Positions 53,478-59,665 of a stretch of 59,665 bases of DNA are shown piece by piece (within the stretch, counting starts at the first letter, position 1; every line of letters starts with the position of its first letter). Source of the DNA: an uncultured Coriobacteriaceae bacterium (lineage in GTDB: Bacteria > Actinomycetota > Coriobacteriia > Coriobacteriales > Atopobiaceae); the NCBI GenBank assembly GCA_902803315.1, contig CADCPM010000013.1, positions 1 through 59,665 of the forward strand, read 5' to 3'. A program made the position numbers and the translations under genes. Below the pieces are notes generated by a model. It was not told the origin of the DNA and did not search any database. It saw only the letters and a program-made list of their open reading frames with translations.

Positions 53478-53556
53478 GCAGACCCTAAATAAGGGACAGT
53501 CCCCAAGTTATGGTTACAAACCCAAACTTGGGGACTGTCCCTTATTTAGGGTCTGC
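53478..53556. repeat. Family C palindrome, perfect 32-bp arms
   Basis: Arms 53478-53509 and 53525-53556 are exact complements around a 15-nt loop; the centre is AAGGGACAGTCCCCAAGTT. It follows the dehydrogenase gene and, from the other side, supplies the stop codon of the cell-wall-anchor remnant. Related copies are at 58366 and 41187. Confidence 0.9.
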
Positions 53557-53784
53557 ATACTGTGATTTGCGCCGTGCGTGTAGGGACAGGGTGACCAAAG
53601 CGATGCCACCGAGCGCCAACGCAATGGGCAATGCGAATGGCAGTGCATCTCCCGTGCTGGCGGTAGGTGGGCCTTCGTGAGTCGTCGCATTCGGGCCATC
53701 CGAGGGCTCGAGGATGCGAACAACAACCGCGCCTATCTTCAAACCGCAGGCCATTCCTCGAGCTTGACGTTGAATTGGCAGCAT
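53542..53784 (-). pseudogene. Remnant of a cell-wall-anchored protein (C-terminus only)
   Basis: An 80-codon frame ends with PTASTGDALPF, a hydrophobic helix (FALPIALALGGIALVTLSL) and HARRK, the order of a sortase sorting signal with a weak LPxTG-like motif. Nothing of a secreted domain remains upstream. Its last codons and stop (ADPK-stop) come from the family C palindrome. Probably a decayed surface-protein gene. Confidence 0.4.
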
Positions 53785-53797
53785 CTTATAATTTATT

Positions 53798-53948
53798 TGT
53801 CTTAGGGAATGAGCAGCTTGAATGCTCTGCCTGTTCGCGTCGGGTGGTATCGTTTGCGGAAACCCATTCTTTCCGGATCAGACAGGCGATCGCGGTAGAA
53901 ACCGGTGCATAACCATTGCGTCTTTCGCATTTCTGTTTCCCTAAGACA
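53798..53948. repeat. Separated 12-bp inverted repeat before the leader-peptide gene
   Basis: TGTCTTAGGGAA (53798-53809) and its exact complement (53937-53948) flank about 127 bp and end 16 bp before the leader-peptide start codon. The interval holds no convincing ORF. It could be a leader structure or the ends of a small mobile piece. Confidence 0.45.
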
Positions 53949-53964
53949 TCGTAGAAAGGGCTTT

Positions 53965-54195
53965 ATGGTGAAAAAACTCACGTTGGCAGACCTAGACCCC
54001 AAGATGATGCAGGCTATGTCCGGCATGGAATCGACAAGCGAGATCATTGCCTTCTGCGAATCGGAGGGGTTCGAGATTTCCGAAGAAGGGGCGAACAGAA
54101 TATTGGCGCAGTTCGAAAAAGTGGATAAGCTGTCGTTGGGCGACCTTGGTGCCGTTGCCGGCGGACGGCAAGTCTATAGTAGCAGCTCCTCATGA
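53965..54195 (+). CDS. Nif11-like leader peptide with double-glycine site and short Ser-rich core
   Basis: A 76-residue peptide. The leader resembles the Nif11 type used by peptide natural products: STSEIIAFCESEGFEISEEG, then LSLGDLGAVAGG, the usual L-x-x-VAGG double-glycine cleavage site. The residue stretch after it is only RQVYSSSSS. AGAAAGGG precedes the ATG at 53965. A Fic-domain gene starts 22 bp downstream on the same strand. No peptidase or exporter gene is in view. The natural-product reading is inferred. Confidence 0.6.
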   Translation: MVKKLTLADLDPKMMQAMSGMESTSEIIAFCESEGFEISEEGANRILAQFEKVDKLSLGDLGAVAGGRQVYSSSSS

Positions 54196-54217
54196 TCGCA
54201 GGGAGCCATCGCCACTC

Positions 54218-54907
54218 ATGAGCGATTTGATGGAAAAGCTTATAGAACGGGATCGCGCTCTGGCATCCGAACTACCGGATGCCTTTTTGCACGGCGCCCA
54301 TCTGTCCCTCATGTACGCATTGGGCCATTGCGAAAACAGGCTGAACGAGATGGAAGTCTTTCGCCTCATTCGCGACCACCCGGAGCTCGAGCTGAACGTT
54401 CAGACGATTATTTGCCTCTACGACGTGCTTACGTCCGGGACCGAATATGGCGGGCGTGGTTTCAAGAGCAAGCAGATCTACGTCGAGTCAGAGGACTACT
54501 TCTACATCACCCTTCCGCCCGAGGAGACTCCCGATGCCATGAGGGCGCTCTGCGCCAGGTATTCCCATCTCAACCATCCTAAGCCGGAGGATTTCGACGA
54601 CATCTTCCGCTTTCTCCTCGATTTTATCTGCATTCATCCCATGGAGGACGCCAACGGTCGGCTCTCGGTATTTCTCGTGCAACTCCTGCTCCGTAAGGCG
54701 GGGCTAGAGGCGGCCCCCTTCCTCCCCTTCGACGCGGTGCTTGGGAAGTTCCACCTGCGGCAGTACCAGCTGCACATTCTTAAGGCTTCCGGTTCCTTCT
54801 ACGGACAGAAGCCGATCGAATACGACCTGTTCGTCGAATTTGCGAAGGAACTCGTGCTGGAATCCTATGACATTTTAGGAGCGGCCTGCAGGACCTACCC
54901 CTTGTAG
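54218..54907 (+). CDS. Fic-domain protein
   Basis: A 229-residue protein. The active-site loop is HPMEDANGRLSV at residues 140-151, matching HxFx[D/E][A/G]NGRxxR except that Phe is Met and the second Arg is Val. An upstream ENRLNEMEV (residues 39-47) corresponds to the inhibitory-helix Glu-Asn. Fic proteins usually transfer AMP to Ser, Thr or Tyr hydroxyls; losing the second Arg may change the donor or activity. It overlaps rtcB convergently by 13 bp. Start at 54218 has GGGAG 12 nt upstream. Confidence 0.78.
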   Translation: MSDLMEKLIERDRALASELPDAFLHGAHLSLMYALGHCENRLNEMEVFRLIRDHPELELNVQTIICLYDVLTSGTEYGGRGFKSKQIYVESEDYFYITLPPEETPDAMRALCARYSHLNHPKPEDFDDIFRFLLDFICIHPMEDANGRLSVFLVQLLLRKAGLEAAPFLPFDAVLGKFHLRQYQLHILKASGSFYGQKPIEYDLFVEFAKELVLESYDILGAACRTYPL

Positions 54908-56019
54908 TTGTAGACGGGGCGGAGGATCCGCTCTATCTCGACCGAATCCCCGATGGCGCTCACGATCGACTCCAAGGGTTTGTAGGCGTCCGGCGCCTCA
55001 TCCAGGTTGTCCGCGGTCACGGAGCTTGTGTGCACGCCCCTCATGGCCTCCCGGTAGGTCTCCATATCGAGCCGTTCCCTAGCCTTCTTGCGACTCAGCC
55101 TGCGACCCGCACCGTGGGGAGCAGAGAAATTCCACTCCGGGTTTCCCTTTCCGGTCCCGAGGAGGCAGCCGTCCCTGGCATTTATGGGGATCACGACCCT
55201 CTGCCCGGGTCTGGCCGCGATGGCCCCGTGCCGAACGACGTTGTCGCTTTGGTCGATGATGTGGTGGCAGATGTCCGTGTAGTCAGCAATGCGATAGCCC
55301 ATGCGAGAAGCTATGAATTGGGCTATGTGCCTGCGGTTTATCTCGCAAAGCTCCACGAACAGCGCCATGTCATGCAAAAAGTCCTCCATGTTGTTCCCGT
55401 AGATGCACGTATCCTCCAGGCATGCGTTCGCACGCGTCTTTCCCGCCCTTCCGAGTGCCACGTCGAGGTAATAGTCCACGGCTGGGCGCGACAGGCTGCC
55501 CAGACCGTTGTGGACGACCAGATAAAAGCGGCCTTCGTCATCTGTGTCCATCTCGATAAAATGATTCCCTCCGCCCAGGCAACCGAGCATGCGGGGCCAT
55601 TCGTACACATGGCTGATCGCCTTGTAGCAGTTGAGCCTGGTAAAGTCAAAGTCGAAGGACGGTTCCCAGAAGGCGTTCCTCCCGGCTGGGACCTCATGGC
55701 AGACCTCGTCCAGCTTTTTATAGTCGGGCTCTGGCCCCTTCGAGTCGCTCAAAAGGCCCGAGCCAGGAACTTCCAGAGTGGCGCAGGAGACGCCGCAGCC
55801 GGATCCGAACTCGATTCCAAGGATGACCGGCTCCCGATGGAGCATGGTAAAGCCGGTGACTGTCCCGTCTCCGTTGGCGTGCACGTCCGGCATGATTCGG
55901 ATGTGCCGGTCTTTGAACAGCTCGTGGTCGCAGAGGGCCTCAAGGCTGCCAGAGGCCTCCCGGTCCATGCCGTCCGTATGGCATAACGCCTCTGCGGCCT
56001 TTCCTTTTATCTGGATCAT
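54895..56019 (-). CDS. Divergent RtcB-family RNA ligase
   Basis: A 374-residue RtcB homologue; the family joins 2',3'-cyclic phosphate and 5'-OH RNA ends using GTP and Mn2+. Present: MPDVHANGD (43-51), Cys75, GGGNHFIE (149-156) and HGAGRRLSR (302-310) with the GMP-accepting His. Altered: the Asp three residues before the conserved Cys is Gly, and the HSGSRG loop reads HNGLGSLS (170-177). It is shorter than E. coli RtcB and has no archease beside it. It faces the PLD-RT gene across 102 bp, so the two may share regulation. Confidence 0.82.
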   Translation of the reverse strand: MIQIKGKAAEALCHTDGMDREASGSLEALCDHELFKDRHIRIMPDVHANGDGTVTGFTMLHREPVILGIEFGSGCGVSCATLEVPGSGLLSDSKGPEPDYKKLDEVCHEVPAGRNAFWEPSFDFDFTRLNCYKAISHVYEWPRMLGCLGGGNHFIEMDTDDEGRFYLVVHNGLGSLSRPAVDYYLDVALGRAGKTRANACLEDTCIYGNNMEDFLHDMALFVELCEINRRHIAQFIASRMGYRIADYTDICHHIIDQSDNVVRHGAIAARPGQRVVIPINARDGCLLGTGKGNPEWNFSAPHGAGRRLSRKKARERLDMETYREAMRGVHTSSVTADNLDEAPDAYKPLESIVSAIGDSVEIERILRPVYNYKG

Positions 56020-56079
56020 ACGGTTCGCTTTCCGAATCGACGACTGACTTCGATTGAGCCATCATGCGCGCAAATGAAC

Positions 56080-56097
56080 GATTACAATGTCGTAATC
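56080..56097. promoter_or_regulatory. Operator-like inverted repeat between rtcB-like and PLD-RT genes
   Basis: GATTAC (56080-56085) and GTAATC (56092-56097) form an 18-bp interrupted palindrome in the 102-bp divergent gap. It is a candidate binding site for a dimeric regulator. Short repeats like this can arise by chance. Confidence 0.35.
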
Positions 56098-56121
56098 ATA
56101 CGCTATTTGGAGAGCTCTGTT

Positions 56122-58371
56122 ATGGTCCTACCCGAACTGACCCCGCCCGAGGGCTTCGAACTCGCACAGGCCGTGCTGACTACCTTTGACCTGGACCTTG
56201 CGGTCCTAAAGGGCTTTCCAGGGTTCGCCGACGATCCGGGCAAGTTTACGGTCTTCAGGGGCGAGGGCGAGTTTGTCGATTTGCCAACGACGGATCCTGC
56301 CAGAGAGTCCGTGCTGGCATCGGTCGTGACCGTGCCGTTTCCAAAGGGGACGGACGGGCGGCCGACGGGATACGCACATGGAAAGATAGCGCTCTTCGAT
56401 TACGTCCGCGCCGATGAGCATCTCTATCACCTTCTCATAACCAGCGCAAACGTTTCCTCCTACGACAACCTCGAGACGTCTGCGGTCTTTTTGGGTCGCA
56501 GTGCGGGCAGGGAGCAGATAAAGACGCTGCCGCTGGTGGACTATCTGGGCATCCTGAGCCCTTACGCCAAGGGCCGTCTGGACGCCATCATAGGGAGCCT
56601 GCGCGAGGTGCGCTTCGAGCCGCTGCCGGAATATGCCTGCCAGGATTACTCCTTCGCGCCTGTCATTCCGGGAAAGGCGTCGGGGGTGGACCTTCTATCG
56701 GGTCCTTTCGACGAGCTCCTTGTGATCTCCCCCTTCATTGACTGCCGAGAATGCCTGTCGCTGGTCGCCGAGGCCAATAGGGACGCGCGCGTGGTCATTC
56801 TTTCCCAAACGCCTGTGATCCGGCGCCTGGTAAAGGACGGGCTGGTAGAAGAGACGTCGAGGCTCCCGGTCCGCTTGCATCTGATCCCGCAGGGCAAGGC
56901 GCAGACGTACATTCACGCCAAGGTCTACCTGATAAGGACCGGCAAGCGATGGAACATCCTTACAGGCTCGATGAACCTGACGCCCTTTGCCATGACGAGG
57001 AACTTGGAGTTCATGGTCCAGCGCGTCAACCCGCGGGACATCAGCTCGCTTGAGGGTTTCCTGGCGTCGTTCCTTTTGGGCTCCATGTCGCAGAAGACCG
57101 TTCGTAGCTGGCTGTCCTCTGACGAGGACCGTCTTGAAAAGACTTCCGCGGCTTTCTGCCGCAGGGCGGCATCGTTGGAGTTGCGTCTGGCCCACCTGGC
57201 AGAGACTCTCAAAAGGGAAAGATACTCAGAGGACCAACTCGACCTGATCGCGGAATATCTGCTGTCGCCCCAATCCTCTGTTGACCTTGTCAACTTGCTT
57301 CACGGGAACGAGCCGGCATCCCTTGCCGTCCGCCGCCGCAGTGTGGTAAAAGGCAAGTTGAGGGAGACCTACTGGTTCCCGCTAAAGGAAAGGGTGCTTC
57401 AAGGCCTCATAAACCGCGCTTTGCATGAGGTGGACGGATGCTTTTCTCCCAGGCTCTATTCCCATGTGCAAGGCAGGGTGATGCAGGGCATCCTTACCGA
57501 TATAAGGCAGTGCTCGAACTTCGGCGACCTCCACGTATTTAAGACCGACATCAAAGACTACGACGGCTCCATGGATGCGGACGTGCTGTCCGAGGCCCTC
57601 CGACGCATGCCGGAGCTGGACCCGTTATGCGTGGACTTCTTGGAGGCGTTCGTCCGTCGGCAGGCGTGCCTGGAGGATGGCGCTGGACTCAGCGACGCCC
57701 CAGCGGTGCAGACGGGCAGTCCCCTGTGCGGGTTCTTCGAGAACGTATATCTGCGGGAGACGGACTTTGTGCTGGCCAAAAAGGCCGAGTTTTACGCTCG
57801 GTACGCCGACGACATCCTGATCGCCGCCTCCACGCAGGAGGAGCTGGACGGGCTCATCCAAATCCTTACGCAGGAGCTGGACAGAAGGAAACTCCAGATA
57901 AACGAACGCAAGACCCTGCGCCTTGCGCCCGGGAGCTCTTTTAGCTACTTGGGTTGGCATATAAGCGGCAATCGGGTCGACTTCTCTCCCGATACGCTTG
58001 CCGAGCTAAGGGCGTCGATCCGCTCCGAAACAAAGAGGCTGCTGATAGCCAGCAAAAGGAATCGTCTGCCCGATAAAATGAGACTGTTCCTGGCCACATC
58101 TCGTGCGAACCGCCTGATCGACCACTGGGGACTCGCGGACGCCTTTCGCGTCGTTTCCGTCCCTGGCGGCCTGCGAGAGATAGACCACATGATGTACGAC
58201 ATGATACGAACGGTGGCCACCGGCAAAACGGGCAGAGGCCGCTACCGCATTCGACATAAGCAGATCCGGGAATGGGGATACAAAAGCCTGGTAAACCGCT
58301 ATTACCGGTTCATTAAAGCCCAGAAGACGGGTGTTCCGGAAATCCCACCCGCGACGCCTGGCCGACCCTAA
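56122..58371 (+). CDS. Phospholipase-D-like nuclease fused to reverse transcriptase
   Basis: A 749-residue protein. Residues 1-320 carry two PLD half-sites: HGKIALFD (86-93) with TSANVS, and HAKVYLIR (265-272) with GSMNLT; the Asp of the second HKD is Arg. Residues 410-735 are a reverse transcriptase palm: motif A KTDIKDYDGSMD (474-485), motif B GSPLCGFFENVYL (532-544), motif C YARYADDILIA (558-568) and motif D with SYLGWHI. There is no maturase or endonuclease domain of group II introns. The start at 56122 has GGAGAG 7 nt upstream; ATG 56074 is less likely. The stop lies in a family C palindrome. I recognise no named family. Confidence 0.85.
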   Translation: MVLPELTPPEGFELAQAVLTTFDLDLAVLKGFPGFADDPGKFTVFRGEGEFVDLPTTDPARESVLASVVTVPFPKGTDGRPTGYAHGKIALFDYVRADEHLYHLLITSANVSSYDNLETSAVFLGRSAGREQIKTLPLVDYLGILSPYAKGRLDAIIGSLREVRFEPLPEYACQDYSFAPVIPGKASGVDLLSGPFDELLVISPFIDCRECLSLVAEANRDARVVILSQTPVIRRLVKDGLVEETSRLPVRLHLIPQGKAQTYIHAKVYLIRTGKRWNILTGSMNLTPFAMTRNLEFMVQRVNPRDISSLEGFLASFLLGSMSQKTVRSWLSSDEDRLEKTSAAFCRRAASLELRLAHLAETLKRERYSEDQLDLIAEYLLSPQSSVDLVNLLHGNEPASLAVRRRSVVKGKLRETYWFPLKERVLQGLINRALHEVDGCFSPRLYSHVQGRVMQGILTDIRQCSNFGDLHVFKTDIKDYDGSMDADVLSEALRRMPELDPLCVDFLEAFVRRQACLEDGAGLSDAPAVQTGSPLCGFFENVYLRETDFVLAKKAEFYARYADDILIAASTQEELDGLIQILTQELDRRKLQINERKTLRLAPGSSFSYLGWHISGNRVDFSPDTLAELRASIRSETKRLLIASKRNRLPDKMRLFLATSRANRLIDHWGLADAFRVVSVPGGLREIDHMMYDMIRTVATGKTGRGRYRIRHKQIREWGYKSLVNRYYRFIKAQKTGVPEIPPATPGRP

Positions 58372-58438
58372 ATAAGGGACAATCCCCAAGTTAGGGTTTT
58401 TAAACCCAAACTTGGGGACTGTCCCCTACTTAGGGTTC
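58366..58438. repeat. Family C palindrome at the end of the PLD-RT gene
   Basis: Left arm (ACCCTAAATAAGGGACAATC, then CCCAAGTTAGGGTT) pairs with the right arm (AACCCAAACTTGGGGAC, then TGTCCCCTACTTAGGGT) with a few mismatches. The RT stop TAA (58369-58371) is inside the left arm. It also lies at the 3' end of the convergent glycosidase gene and may terminate both. Confidence 0.85.
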
Positions 58439-58446
58439 AGCTTCTC

Positions 58447-59665
58447 CTAGTCCAGATTCTCGCCGTTGCTGGCGATGACCTTTTTATACCAGTGGTAGCT
58501 GTCCTTAAGATAGCGCTTCATCGTACCCTGACCGTAGTTGTCTGCATCGACGTAAATCTGGCCGTAGCGCTTGGCCATCTCGCCCTCGCCGTTGGACACC
58601 ATGTCCACACAGCCCCAGTACAGGTAGCCCATCAGAGGAATGCCATCCTGCTCAACCGCGTCCTTCATGCTCTGGATGTTGGCCCGCATGTAGGCGATGC
58701 GGTAGTCGTCGTGCACGGTATTGTCCACGAACTCGTCATTCCAACCGATGCCGCTCTCCACGCACCACAGGTCGCAGTGGTAGCGGTTGTACAGCATGTT
58801 GAGCGTTATGCGCTGCGTCTGCGGGTCGGTGGCCCAGCCCCAGGCGTTTGTCTCCAGGTAGGGGTTGGCAACCATGCCGGCAGCGCCGCCGTTGCCCTCG
58901 CCAGCCTCGAGGTCGTCCTCGGTATGCGTGGTAATGACGCTCGAGCCGTACAGAGAGAAGCTCAGGTAGTCGCAGGTTCCCTCCTTCAGGATCTCCAGGT
59001 CGCCGGGTAGGATGGGAAGCTTCACGCCCTTGCGCTCGTACTCGGCGAGCTTGTACTGCGGATAGAATCCCAGCATCTGCACGTCGGAGTAGAACAGCTT
59101 CGTGTCGTTTGCCTTCATAGCGGCAACCTGGTCGGTGGGATCGCAGGTGTAGGCGTATACGGGGCCAGCCGCGAGCATCATGCCAATGCGCAGGTCGGGC
59201 CAATACTTGTGGGCCGCGATGACGGTCTTTGCCGAGGCGAGGAACTGGTGGTACGTGGCGTTTGCCACCTGCTGGGGCTTGTCGCCATGGATGAGGCCGG
59301 CGGTGACGAACGGCGCCTCCTCTATGCAGTTGATCTCGTTGAAGGTGAGGTAGTACTTAACCAGGCCGTCAAACGCCTCGAAGCACGTGGTGGCGTACTT
59401 CACGAAGCAGTCCACCAAATAGCGGCTGTCGAAGCCGTTGAAGCGGTTCGCGAGGCTCAAGGGGTTCTCGTAGTGGTCGAGCGTCACCAGCGGCTCGATG
59501 TCGTACTTGCGGCACTCCTCGAACACGCTGCGATAGAAGTCGATGCCGGCCTGGTTGGGCTCGGGATCGTCTCCGTTGGGGAAGATGCGGCTCCACTTGA
59601 GCGAGAAGCGCAGGCAGTTGAAGCCCTCCTCGGCGCACAGGCGGATGTCCTCCTTGTAGTGATGA
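58447..59665 (-). CDS. Glycoside hydrolase family 1 (6-phospho-beta-glucosidase type), 5' end missing
   Basis: The frame stays open to the window edge, so the N-terminus is missing; 406 codons are visible. Acid/base Glu is in TFNEI and the nucleophile Glu in CVESGIGW; WSRIFPNGD and the C-terminal GYLYWGCVDMVSNGEGEMAKRYGQIYVD match the family. Such enzymes hydrolyse beta-glucosides, often phosphorylated by a PTS, but no PTS gene is in view. Codons are strongly C/G-ending, as in the dehydrogenase at 52252. Confidence 0.93.
   Translation of the reverse strand, partial: HHYKEDIRLCAEEGFNCLRFSLKWSRIFPNGDDPEPNQAGIDFYRSVFEECRKYDIEPLVTLDHYENPLSLANRFNGFDSRYLVDCFVKYATTCFEAFDGLVKYYLTFNEINCIEEAPFVTAGLIHGDKPQQVANATYHQFLASAKTVIAAHKYWPDLRIGMMLAAGPVYAYTCDPTDQVAAMKANDTKLFYSDVQMLGFYPQYKLAEYERKGVKLPILPGDLEILKEGTCDYLSFSLYGSSVITTHTEDDLEAGEGNGGAAGMVANPYLETNAWGWATDPQTQRITLNMLYNRYHCDLWCVESGIGWNDEFVDNTVHDDYRIAYMRANIQSMKDAVEQDGIPLMGYLYWGCVDMVSNGEGEMAKRYGQIYVDADNYGQGTMKRYLKDSYHWYKKVIASNGENLD

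Noticed and set aside
56122..58371. Group II intron, retron or diversity-generating retroelement
   Set aside because: No maturase or domain V structure, no retron-like inverted RNA upstream, and no template/variable repeat pair seen; the PLD fusion is also unlike these.

Overview
The window reads as chromosome of a moderately GC-rich actinobacterium. I infer class Coriobacteriia (Atopobium/Olsenella-like). The reasons are an actinobacterial integration host factor (mIHF), a GarA-like FHA protein beside an FtsR-like MerR gene, SpoVS in a genome with no other sporulation gene in view, LexA boxes of the CGAAC-N4-GTTCG type, and many long intergenic palindromes. The genus is a guess.

Layout. 1-963 is the 3' part of a secreted ChW-repeat/transglutaminase protein. 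1-26.9 kb is mostly plus strand and is housekeeping: rpsO-pnp, RNase J, ftsK-rodZ-rimO-pgsA, recA-recX, RNase Y, a GHKL ATPase, spoVS, miaB-miaA-hflX, then lexA facing a LysM division-inhibitor-like gene followed by nrdR-dut and trxB. RNA decay (pnp, rnj, rny) and SOS genes (recA, lexA, the LysM gene) are therefore close together. LexA boxes sit between the -35 and -10 elements of recA and of the LysM gene. 27.4-34.1 kb is one long minus-strand run: phosphatidyltransferase, D,D-carboxypeptidase, GcvT-like, RidA, FHA, MerR, apt, ClC. 34.2-37.5 kb is a very large protein that looks like an SF1 helicase with its ATPase motifs destroyed. 37.8-45.7 kb is minus strand: thiI-rpoZ-gmk-mihF and the pyrimidine operon pyrR-B-C-K-D-F, with a PyrR attenuator in front of pyrR whose terminator, antiterminator and binding loop are all readable. 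46.3-51.2 kb is a surface-polysaccharide cluster (two glycosyltransferases, ABC ATPase, ABC permease). 51.6-58.4 kb is accessory: tRNA-Asn, a broken DUF3990 gene, an iron alcohol dehydrogenase, a cell-wall-anchor remnant, a double-glycine leader peptide next to a Fic protein, and a divergent pair of an atypical RtcB RNA ligase and a protein fusing a phospholipase-D-like nuclease to a reverse transcriptase. The window ends inside a family 1 glycosidase.

Most unusual signals. (1) Two facing arrays of an 11-bp repeat on an exact 21-bp pitch (7 and 8 copies) lie between the glycosyltransferase and the pyr operon; 21 bp is both two helical turns and seven codons, and read outward both arrays spell Leu-Gln-Thr-Leu heptads. 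(2) The PLD-RT/RtcB pair. (3) The leader-peptide/Fic pair. (4) The pseudo-helicase. (5) At least three families of long palindromes. In two of them a conserved core sits at the tip of a stem whose sequence differs in every copy but stays complementary; the third family supplies stop codons to neighbouring genes.

All functions were assigned by reading motifs by eye. No database search, folding program or codon statistics were run.
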